From Flavobacteriales bacterium (GTDB taxonomy: Bacteria > Bacteroidota > Bacteroidia > Flavobacteriales_D > Crocinitomicaceae), in assembly GCA_009885545.1 (NCBI GenBank), contig VFKM01000017.1, positions 1 to 38,224 of the forward strand: a stretch of DNA of 38,224 bases, in the 5' to 3' direction. Position 1 is the stretch's first letter, and each line of letters opens with the position of its first letter. Of the stretch, positions 32,386 to 38,224 are shown in pieces. The position numbers were made by a program, and so were the translations under genes. The notes beneath the pieces are model-generated. The model was not told the origin of the DNA, did not search any database, and was given only the letters and a program-made list of their open reading frames with translations.

Positions 32386-33261
32386 ATGATTCGTTTTTGG
32401 TATATTTTGTTTTTCATAAGTGCCTACAACCCTGTTCTTTCTCAAGAAAAATATAAATTACCCAAGGAACTCAATGAAATTTCAGGACTTGAGAAACTAA
32501 ATGATTCTGTACTCATTGCAATCAATGATAGTGGTAATTCACCAGATATTTTATTTATCAATCTTAAAGGAAAAATTTTAAGAAAGTGCCATGTCATTAA
32601 CGCCCCAAATAATGATTGGGAAGACCTAACAATGGATGATAAAGGAAACTTATACATTGCAGATGTCGGAAACAATTTGAATAACAGGAAAGATTTGTGC
32701 GTACTCAAATTGAATGCAGAAGTCGCTTTTCATCTTGATTCAATAGAAGTTAAAAAGATATTTTTTTCATATATCGATCAGACTCAATTTCCTCCAAAAG
32801 CGACAGCTAGTAAATTTAATTGTGAGGCAATTTATTGGATGAACGACACGCTTCATTTGATTACTAAAAACGAATCTAAAAAATCAGAAAATCCAAATTG
32901 GAATCGTTTTCCGGAAGACTATGTCCTCTCTGATAAACCAGGAAATTACAGTGTGTATCAGAACACACAGCCAATTGAATATTTAAAAAAAGTAAATAAG
33001 CGAGGAATTGAAGACCTAGTAACTTCAATTGATTTCTATAACGGAATACTTGCTGTTTTAACTTATTCTCAAATAAGAACATTTCGTTTAAATGATAGTG
33101 ATTCTAATTCAAATGATTTAAAAGACTGGGGGACAAAAAAATTCAAAAAAATAGCACAGCGAGAGGCGCTTGTAATTTTCTCGGATAAAACAATTTATAT
33201 TGCAACTGAAAAATACCCCATACTCGGAGGACCATTTCTCTATAAAAAAACGTTTGAATGA
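32386..33261 (+). CDS. Secreted protein of unknown function, probable beta-propeller
   Basis: 291 residues. A signal peptide is cleaved before Gln (VLS-Q). The mature protein has blade-like repeats (ISGLEKLNDSVLIAINDSGNS, LTMDDKGNLYIADVGNNLNN, CEAIYWMNDTLHLITKN, SIDFYNGILAVLTYSQIRTF, REALVIFSDKTIYIATEK), as in NHL or SdiA-regulated-type propellers. No sorting domain is present, so it is probably periplasmic. It overlaps the phosphatase gene by 4 bp (ATGA). I do not recognise a named family. Confidence 0.65.
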   Translation: MIRFWYILFFISAYNPVLSQEKYKLPKELNEISGLEKLNDSVLIAINDSGNSPDILFINLKGKILRKCHVINAPNNDWEDLTMDDKGNLYIADVGNNLNNRKDLCVLKLNAEVAFHLDSIEVKKIFFSYIDQTQFPPKATASKFNCEAIYWMNDTLHLITKNESKKSENPNWNRFPEDYVLSDKPGNYSVYQNTQPIEYLKKVNKRGIEDLVTSIDFYNGILAVLTYSQIRTFRLNDSDSNSNDLKDWGTKKFKKIAQREALVIFSDKTIYIATEKYPILGGPFLYKKTFE

Positions 33262-33935
33262 AATTGGAAATAAATAATTTTGATGCAGTAATTTTTGATA
33301 TGGACGGTGTACTCATCGATTCGGAGCCGTTATGGAAAATTGCCATGGAACAGGTTTTTCATTCAGTTGGTTCAACCTTAACAAAACAGGATTTTCAGAA
33401 AACGGTCGGGCTTCGACTGGATGAGGTAATTCACTTTTGGCATCAGCACGAAGGGTGGAAAAATGTTTCACCACGAGAAGTTGAAATGATGATTGTAGAC
33501 CGAATGAAAGAGTTAATCAAACAAAATGGATTACCCCTAGTTGGTGTTGTTGAGATGTTGCATTTTTTGAAAAGTCAAGGCAAAAAAATTGGACTAGCAA
33601 CCTCCTCATATAGGGTTTTAATTGACACTGTATTGTCCGAATTGAAAATAACAGATTTATTTGACTTTACTCACTCGGCAGAAGACGAACAATTCGGGAA
33701 ACCACATCCAGCCGTTTATTTAGCGGTAGCAGAGAATCTCAATACACCATCACTTAAATGTTTAGTAATTGAAGACTCTCTAAATGGAATAATTTCAGCT
33801 AAAGCAGCGCGTATGCAAGTCGTATGTATTCCTGAAAAAACACATCATCCTGAGCCAAAATTGATTTTAGCCGATTACCATTTTGAAACAATGTCAGAAA
33901 TGTTGGAAACTATCAAAACGGACATCGAGCGTTAG
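33258..33935 (+). CDS. HAD-superfamily sugar-phosphate phosphatase, HxpB-like
   Basis: 225 residues. HAD motif I is IFDMDGVLIDSEP (D14 nucleophile, D16), motif II is the Thr/Ser in GLATSSY, motif III is the Lys in FGKPHPAVY, and motif IV is CLVIEDSLNGIISA. A helical cap of the beta-phosphoglucomutase/2-deoxyglucose-6-phosphatase type lies between motifs I and II. The block DSEPLWKIAMEQVF and the length match hexitol phosphatase HxpB (YniC), which dephosphorylates sugar phosphates. The final codons (DIER-stop) are encoded inside a dispersed palindrome (33921-33945). Exact substrate uncertain. Confidence 0.85.
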   Translation: MKLEINNFDAVIFDMDGVLIDSEPLWKIAMEQVFHSVGSTLTKQDFQKTVGLRLDEVIHFWHQHEGWKNVSPREVEMMIVDRMKELIKQNGLPLVGVVEMLHFLKSQGKKIGLATSSYRVLIDTVLSELKITDLFDFTHSAEDEQFGKPHPAVYLAVAENLNTPSLKCLVIEDSLNGIISAKAARMQVVCIPEKTHHPEPKLILADYHFETMSEMLETIKTDIER

Positions 33936-33945
33936 TCGAGATGTC
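33921..33945. repeat. Palindromic dispersed element, copy overlapping the phosphatase stop codon
   Basis: GACATCGAGC and GTCGAGATGTC flank GTTA. It is near-identical to the copy at 7344-7366 and lies between convergent genes that are only 14 bp apart. It could fold in the 3' ends of both transcripts. Confidence 0.65.
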
Positions 33946-33949
33946 AGCT

Positions 33950-34900
33950 CTACCCCAACGTATCCTCAACCCATTCTTTCCCCCATTCCTCGATTTCTTT
34001 TTCCGACCACAAAGCAGGATAAAAAACTCTTTTTTGAAATCTTGGAGGCAAGTATTTTTGCCAATTTGTTCCCCCAGTTGCAGCAATATCAGCCGATTGT
34101 TTATTGAGATAATGAACGGCCGATTTGTAATGAGCAAGTGGCCAATTAATATTTACATTGATATCGTTATGTCTAAGAACGTTGATTACTTTATCAGATT
34201 TTTGTTCTTCTGGGCTTAAGCGTTTGTATACTTGCCATAAATTTCTGTGAAGACAGGCTTTCCCCAATTTAAGAAATTCCTCTTGATATCGTTCTTCAAA
34301 CTGAATCAGTGTCAACGTTTTTTTACCAGTACTTAGTTCTGTTGCCCCAGCTTTCCAATAAATATGCTCATACATTTCTTCAATACTCGAAGTAGCCGAA
34401 TAATTTGAACGATGATCTTTTGCAACTAGATTAATAAAATCTGTGCTATACATTTCTATGAAACGATATTGGGCAGATTGGAAACCACTAGCAGGTAACA
34501 AGGACATTCTAAACTGCATGAATTGTTTTTGATCCATGCCTTTCGACATAATGTCAAAACTCACAATTAATGCGTCGAAATAACGATTGATACGAGAAAC
34601 ACGGTCCACAAAGAACTTTTCAGTCAATTCTTTTGTGTCTGCTAATTGCTCGAATTCCTTTAGAGCCAATTGAAAATATAATTCTGTTATTTGATGATAC
34701 ATGATAAAAATGTGCTCATCTGGAAAATTTGTGCGAGGCTTTTGAAGACTTAATAGGGTGTCTAATTCGATATAATCCCAATACTTTACAGTATCAGCAT
34801 ATAATAATCCGTCTAAGTAGGATAATAGATCTTGACCAAGTGAAGAATATTTTTCATTCAATTGTTCTAGTCGGTCTTTTATTTCTGGTGTGATTTCCAT
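33950..34900 (-). CDS. kynA: Tryptophan 2,3-dioxygenase
   Basis: 316 residues, all alpha. Family blocks are FIMYHQITELYFQLALKE (H69), RMSLLPASGFQSAQYRFIEM and the late ATGGTNWQKYLPP, with H257 and H263 shortly before it as candidate haem-ligand histidines. It opens the indole ring of L-tryptophan to N-formylkynurenine in the cytoplasm, the first step of the kynurenine pathway. No other kynurenine gene is in the window, and it appears monocistronic. A consensus promoter lies 18 bp upstream. It is convergent with the HAD phosphatase gene. Confidence 0.9.
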   Translation of the reverse strand: MEITPEIKDRLEQLNEKYSSLGQDLLSYLDGLLYADTVKYWDYIELDTLLSLQKPRTNFPDEHIFIMYHQITELYFQLALKEFEQLADTKELTEKFFVDRVSRINRYFDALIVSFDIMSKGMDQKQFMQFRMSLLPASGFQSAQYRFIEMYSTDFINLVAKDHRSNYSATSSIEEMYEHIYWKAGATELSTGKKTLTLIQFEERYQEEFLKLGKACLHRNLWQVYKRLSPEEQKSDKVINVLRHNDINVNINWPLAHYKSAVHYLNKQSADIAATGGTNWQKYLPPRFQKRVFYPALWSEKEIEEWGKEWVEDTLG

Positions 34901-34918
34901 GTTCAGTATTTAACACAA

Positions 34919-34948
34919 CAAAGGTACACAACGCTCAAACCTTTGCAA
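34919..34948 (-). promoter_or_regulatory. Promoter of tryptophan 2,3-dioxygenase
   Basis: On the minus strand: TTG (34948-34946), 19-bp spacer, TACCTTTG (34926-34919), 18 bases, then ATG. The -33 box lies inside the 41-bp repeat that also faces the opposite gene. Confidence 0.72.
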
Positions 34949-34968
34949 GTAGTTGTTAAATTCTTAAC
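34928..34968. repeat. 41-bp direct repeat, copy 1, in the kynA/T9SS-cargo divergent promoter region
   Basis: 38 of 41 bases match the copy at 36251-36291. Shared features are ACAACGCTCAAACCT, then CAAGTAGTTGTTAAATT, and a conserved inverted repeat GTTAA-N4-TTAAC (34955-34968). It lies about 85 bp upstream of the gene at 35053. Confidence 0.85.
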
Positions 34969-35022
34969 ACAAAAGTTAAATAGTATAACAAACTTCTATA
35001 TGGAATGAATATAAATGTAATG

Positions 35023-35030
35023 TATCTTCG
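35023..35030 (+). promoter_or_regulatory. -7-like element (TATCTTCG) of the T9SS cargo gene at 35053
   Basis: One mismatch to TAnnTTTG, 22 bp before the ATG, with an ATATGGAA block 19 bp upstream. The same pair (ATATGGAA and TATCTTGG) occurs before the gene at 36380. Confidence 0.5.
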
Positions 35031-35052
35031 TACCATACTAATATAAAAGACT

Positions 35053-36246
35053 ATGAAAAAAATTGCTCTGGCATTTTTAATTTTGCCTTTAATTTCTTTC
35101 GGGCAAGTTACAATAACTTCGATACAAAGTGGAAATGCCACTAATCCATTAATTTGGGATTGCACCTGTTTTCCAACGACCGATGACCACATTATCATTA
35201 ATCATGCTGTGAATATGGATGTAGATTGGGCAATTACTGCCGCTGGAAGCATAACGGTGAATAGCAGTGGTTCATTATTACAAGCTGGAGTTCATTCTAT
35301 ATTAATCGATGGTGCTGGTTCTCAATATTTGAATTATGGATCATCCTCCTTTTATAATGTTGCATATACCAATGGTGGTGGTGGAAATAATGCTGGAAAT
35401 TTCTTAATCACACGAGGTTTGTATGTTGGACCTCTATCAGCAGTGTCGAACTCAGGGGTTTTACATGGAATAGATAGCTTATTAGTAGAAGGCTCTTTGA
35501 ATAATTCAGGAACTTGTTATGCTGGGAATATATTAAACACAGGAGTTTTTACTCAATCAGGTCAAATTGTTGGTGATTCAGTTGGTAATACAGGAACATT
35601 TAACTCTACTGGAGGATATATGTATTTTAATGCTTTTGGAAATACAGGGACATTTAACATGACTGGCACTGGTTTTATGGATGTTCTTTATAATTGGGCA
35701 AATATTGGAGATTTTACGCTTGATCCAGGATTAGAAATTTTTGCGCATAATGATTTCTATAATGGAGATAGTCTAGGAGGATCTGCGAATTTACACAACA
35801 ATGGATTGATAGAAGTGGCAAACAATTTTCTAAATGGATATTTTGTTGACGGTACAGGGAGTTTTTGTATTTCAAATGACACGTATAATGTTGGATTAAT
35901 GAATGGAACATTTGATTTTTGTGATAATACTGGTGGCGGGATTGATTTAAATACTGGAACTGTAGCGCCTGGGATCACTTTTTGTTCAACAGGATGTAGT
36001 GTGGGGGTTGTGGAGAATATCGTTTCAACACTATATGTTTTTCCTAATCCATCAACTGGTATGTTTGAGATTGATTCACAAAATCATTATACAAGAGGAA
36101 GTGTGTTTTCTGTTTCTGGTAAATTAATTGAGCAAATTGTAATAGAGGAAAACACAATAAATTTAAATCATTTGACAATAGGAACTTATATTGTTACGCT
36201 GCAAAATCTAACGACTACAGAAAGAATAAAAATAATTATTCAATGA
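35053..36246 (+). CDS. Secreted beta-helix-like protein with T9SS type A sorting domain
   Basis: 397 residues. A signal peptide is cleaved before Gln (SFG-Q). The middle part (about 45-300) is rich in Gly, Asn, Ser and Thr with short recurring phrases (NSGTCYAGNILNTGVFTQSG, GNTGTFNSTGGYMYFNAFGN, GNTGTFNMTGTGF, ANIGDFTLDPG), as in right-handed parallel beta-helices. The last about 75 residues are a type A sorting domain (LYVFPNPSTGMFEID, VFSVSGKLIEQ, LNHLTIGTYIVTLQNLTTTERIKIII). It should be exported by the T9SS and attached or released at the surface. Monocistronic, flanked by the 41-bp repeats. No enzymatic residue recognised. Confidence 0.82.
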   Translation: MKKIALAFLILPLISFGQVTITSIQSGNATNPLIWDCTCFPTTDDHIIINHAVNMDVDWAITAAGSITVNSSGSLLQAGVHSILIDGAGSQYLNYGSSSFYNVAYTNGGGGNNAGNFLITRGLYVGPLSAVSNSGVLHGIDSLLVEGSLNNSGTCYAGNILNTGVFTQSGQIVGDSVGNTGTFNSTGGYMYFNAFGNTGTFNMTGTGFMDVLYNWANIGDFTLDPGLEIFAHNDFYNGDSLGGSANLHNNGLIEVANNFLNGYFVDGTGSFCISNDTYNVGLMNGTFDFCDNTGGGIDLNTGTVAPGITFCSTGCSVGVVENIVSTLYVFPNPSTGMFEIDSQNHYTRGSVFSVSGKLIEQIVIEENTINLNHLTIGTYIVTLQNLTTTERIKIIIQ

Positions 36247-36250
36247 GTAA

Positions 36251-36291
36251 ACAACGCTCAAACCTGCGCAAGTAGTTGTTAAATTATTAAC
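36251..36291. repeat. 41-bp direct repeat, copy 2, upstream of the lipoprotein gene at 36380
   Basis: Matches 34928-34968 at 38 of 41 bases, including GTTAA-N4-TTAAC (36278-36291). It starts 5 bp after the stop codon of the T9SS cargo gene and about 90 bp upstream of the next gene, nearly the same distance as copy 1. Confidence 0.85.
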
Positions 36292-36344
36292 GTGAAAATT
36301 TCCAATCGATAATAATTCATATGGAAAATGGTTTAATTTTATAG

Positions 36345-36352
36345 TATCTTGG
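36345..36352 (+). promoter_or_regulatory. -7-like element (TATCTTGG) of the lipoprotein gene at 36380
   Basis: 27 bp upstream of the ATG, preceded at 20 bp by an ATATGGAA block like the one before the gene at 35053. Confidence 0.45.
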
Positions 36353-36379
36353 TGTAACACGATACTATTTTCTATTCAC

Positions 36380-36949
36380 ATGAAAGCATACTTTATTTTC
36401 TTCACGATTATAAGTTGCACCCTTTTTCAGAGTTGTAACATGTTGCGCTATAATAAACTTAGCTGGGAAGTATCGAACTTAAATTTAGAACTTAAATCAA
36501 AACTGAATAAAAAGACAAAAGATCCTTTTGTTGTTATTCTTCACAATGCTTATCCGTACGACACATTGCACCAAACGATTGAAGTTCAAGTTGCAAAAAT
36601 AGAAGACAAAACCTTGATCGGTGCGGTATCGAAAATCGATCAATACAAGGTGATTGATCGATACTATCAACAACTTAAAAATAAAAGTGTGGACGGATTT
36701 GCTATAACCAAGATCGACAAGCAAGACAGGAAAAGTGAATTGAATCAATTTCATGTATGGTTGGATGACAGTATTTATCACTCAATAACTTCGGATGTGA
36801 GAATCAAAACAAATCAAATCCTAGCTCTTGAGAAAATAAAAAAGGTTAAGACAAAAATGTTTCTGATCATTTTAGGCGTTTTAGTTGTTTCCTTACTTGG
36901 TTTAATGCTTTTAAGTATTCAAAATATGCCCATAAATATTACATTTTGA
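36380..36949 (+). CDS. Hypothetical lipoprotein with a C-terminal transmembrane helix
   Basis: 189 residues. The N terminus has a signal peptide and lipobox (LFQSC, Cys19). The centre is polar and Lys-rich, with a small alpha/beta look (DPFVVILHNAYPYDTLHQTI, KIDQYKVIDRYYQQL). A clear hydrophobic helix (MFLIILGVLVVSLLGLMLL) precedes a short tail (SIQNMPINITF). Lipidation plus a C-terminal helix suggests retention at the inner membrane, which is unusual. I recognise no family. Its upstream region is related to that of the T9SS cargo gene at 35053, so the two may be co-regulated. Confidence 0.62.
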   Translation: MKAYFIFFTIISCTLFQSCNMLRYNKLSWEVSNLNLELKSKLNKKTKDPFVVILHNAYPYDTLHQTIEVQVAKIEDKTLIGAVSKIDQYKVIDRYYQQLKNKSVDGFAITKIDKQDRKSELNQFHVWLDDSIYHSITSDVRIKTNQILALEKIKKVKTKMFLIILGVLVVSLLGLMLLSIQNMPINITF

Positions 36950-37093
36950 GCAGAATGAAACTGGATTGGCGATATTTACGTAAAGTATTTTTATAATTTC
37001 GATAGTTTATGCGGATTATCGGATTTACCTTAAAACAGTTATAGTTAAAATAAATATTGAGTAAGTAAAACCGATTAAAGATTCTTGGTGTAT

Positions 37094-37101
37094 TATCTTT
37101 G
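37094..37101 (+). promoter_or_regulatory. -7 element TATCTTTG of the bestrophin gene
   Basis: An exact consensus match, 18 bp before the ATG at 37120, leaving a very short leader. It argues against the TTG at 37099 as start codon, because that TTG lies inside the promoter box. Confidence 0.6.
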
Positions 37102-37119
37102 TTTAAAATTAAAAGAACA

Positions 37120-37986
37120 ATGGTAGATTATAACCCTAAGAGTTGGATTAAATTAATTTTCGCATCTCATAAAAGTGACACTTTCCGAATCCTTCGGAAG
37201 GAAATTGCATATATTGGAATTTTTTCATTAATCGTTTCATTTATAGTCCTTCACTATTTTCCAAAGGCTGTCGTACTTGAGAAATTAATTGCAATGTATT
37301 CCTTGATTGGTTTTGTCCTTTCTCTTTTGCTCGTTTTTAGGACGAATACAGCTTATGATCGATGGTGGGAAGGACGAAAAAAGTGGGGGGAAATAGTCAA
37401 TGATACTCGAAATTTGGCAATCAAATTTTCCGCAATTCTAATTGATGACAAGGACAAGGACTTTTTTAAAAAAATGATTCCAAATTTTGCTTTTGCAGCA
37501 AAAGAACACTTAAGAAAAGGAGTTGTTTTCGAAGAGTTAGATTTGACAAAAGAGCAATTTGATGTATTGATTGGCAAAAAGCATGTTCCCATAGCAATTA
37601 GTGAAATGATGTACGCTAAACTAATTGAGCTAAAAAGATCAAACAAAATTACGCAAGAAGAATATTTTGTTTTAGACAAAAACATAAATGCTTTAATGGA
37701 CAGCTTAGGCGCTTGCGAACGAATAAAAAACACCCCGATACCCGTGTCATATAGTTTGTTTATTAAAAAATTCATCTTTATGTACGTGATAACATTGCCA
37801 CTTGCATTTGTCATTCAATTCGGGTATTTTTCAGCCTTAATTGCAACGTTTGTCTTTTATGTTCTTGTAAGTATGGAAGTTCTAGCTGAAGAAATAGAAG
37901 ACCCATTTGGTAATGATGAAAGTGATCTTCCAACTGACACATTGAGTGAAAGAATTAAAATTAACATAGAAGAAGTTTTGAGTTGA
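37120..37986 (+). CDS. Bestrophin-family anion channel
   Basis: 288 residues from ATG 37120. Typical features are an N-terminal SWIKLIFASHKSDTFR segment, a first helix pair (IAYIGIFSLIVSFIVLHYF, LIGFVLSLLLVFRTNTAYDRWWEGRKKWGEIVND) with the family signature R-T-N-x-A-Y-x-R-W-x-E-G-R, and a second pair (FIFMYVITLPLAFVIQFGYF, ALIATFVFYVLVSMEVLAEEIEDPFGNDESDLP). The E-E-I-E-D-P-F-G end is shared with bacterial bestrophins such as KpBest. These form pentameric channels in the inner membrane; ion selectivity varies between anions and cations. Monocistronic with its own promoter. Confidence 0.92.
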   Translation: MVDYNPKSWIKLIFASHKSDTFRILRKEIAYIGIFSLIVSFIVLHYFPKAVVLEKLIAMYSLIGFVLSLLLVFRTNTAYDRWWEGRKKWGEIVNDTRNLAIKFSAILIDDKDKDFFKKMIPNFAFAAKEHLRKGVVFEELDLTKEQFDVLIGKKHVPIAISEMMYAKLIELKRSNKITQEEYFVLDKNINALMDSLGACERIKNTPIPVSYSLFIKKFIFMYVITLPLAFVIQFGYFSALIATFVFYVLVSMEVLAEEIEDPFGNDESDLPTDTLSERIKINIEEVLS

Positions 37987-38075
37987 AGTTTGACTGAAGA
38001 TGTACATAAAAAGAAAAATAATTAATTTCTTTCATTAACACCCAACCTTTTAATAAACCCTTACGTCTATATAAT

Positions 38076-38102
38076 TGTTGAAGCAATAACGATTGTTCAA
38101 CA
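38076..38102 (+). other. Hairpin upstream of the terminal terminator
   Basis: TGTTGAA (38076-38082) pairs with TTCAACA (38096-38102) across a 13-nt loop. With the following terminator it could form a small structured RNA or the 3' UTR of the bestrophin mRNA. The rest of 37987-38224 shows no gene. Confidence 0.4.
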
Positions 38103-38124
38103 CTGGTTTTATTTCCTTGCAGGT

Positions 38125-38199
38125 ACCTGAAAAGAACTCCATTCTCTACTATCCTTTATTGGGTTTTAGTCTTCCAGAAGTTCTTTTCAGGTTTTTTTA
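38125..38199 (+). terminator. Strong rho-independent-type hairpin with a long loop
   Basis: ACCTGAAAAGAACT (38125-38138) is perfectly complementary to AGTTCTTTTCAGGT (38179-38192) over 14 bp and is followed by seven T. The 40-nt loop is longer than usual. It lies about 140 bp after the bestrophin stop and could end that transcript or belong to a separate RNA. Confidence 0.8.
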
Positions 38200-38224
38200 T
38201 GCCCTAATCACAATACAAGCAATA

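Noticed and set aside
33883-34219. Plus-strand ORFs within the tryptophan dioxygenase gene
   Set aside because: They are antisense to a clearly recognised enzyme and have no family likeness.
34928-36291. The 41-bp direct repeats as ends of a transposable unit around the gene at 35053
   Set aside because: Similarity continues into the promoter region of each downstream gene, which fits duplicated regulation better. No transposase or inverted ends are present.
37099-37119. TTG start for the bestrophin gene
   Set aside because: The TTG lies inside the TATCTTTG promoter box; ATG 37120 fits family length.

Overview
The window is AT-rich DNA from a member of the Bacteroidota, most likely a gliding-type Flavobacteriales; the Crocinitomicaceae/Fluviicola neighbourhood is a guess. 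The evidence is a GldH lipoprotein, a PorP/SprF protein, type A and type B type IX secretion (T9SS) sorting domains, a bacillithiol-system YtxJ protein, Bacteroidota-style LspA and DksA-like proteins, and promoters of the TTG-N19-22-TAnnTTTG type. No rRNA, tRNA, CRISPR array, integrase or transposase was found.

Layout: 1-2800 holds the 3' part of ricT, gldH, and two envelope genes on the minus strand. 2966-7300 is a T9SS type B module: a large CotH/lamin-tail/thrombospondin-3 surface protein followed by its PorP/SprF partner. 7377-12509 carries a small membrane protein, a TPR lipoprotein plus membrane protein pair, and a minus-strand operon (free-methionine-R-sulfoxide reductase, Ig-like lipoprotein, flippase-like membrane protein). 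12592-14159 has a DEDDy exonuclease and two tandem paralogous lipoproteins. 14347-18117 is an apparent operon pheS-ytxJ-glutaminyl cyclase-secreted S51 peptidase. 18118-19005 is a long non-genic stretch filled by a degenerate 21-bp-period repeat with a GC-rich core. 19006-26429 has a secreted LRR protein, ftsE on the minus strand, and a giant TPR protein coupled to an outer-membrane barrel. 26430-26754 holds a 58-bp tandem repeat. 26755-28926 has lspA and a dksA-like gene (minus) and a DUF6427-like membrane protein. 29109-33935 is an apparent operon purQ-purD-CNNM/CBS transporter-secreted protein-HAD phosphatase. 33950-37986 has tryptophan 2,3-dioxygenase (minus), a T9SS cargo protein, an unusual lipoprotein and a bestrophin channel.

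The genes share an envelope theme. All ten apparent signal peptidase I substrates have Gln straight after the predicted cleavage site, and the window also encodes a glutaminyl cyclase able to cap such N termini. Most of the window is ordinary core genome. The strongest unexplained signals are the 21-bp-period region (18252-18826), the 58-bp array with flanking heptamers (26430-26777), a short palindromic element found only between convergent genes (four copies), a 41-bp leader repeated upstream of two unrelated genes (34928 and 36251), and two candidate leaderless genes.
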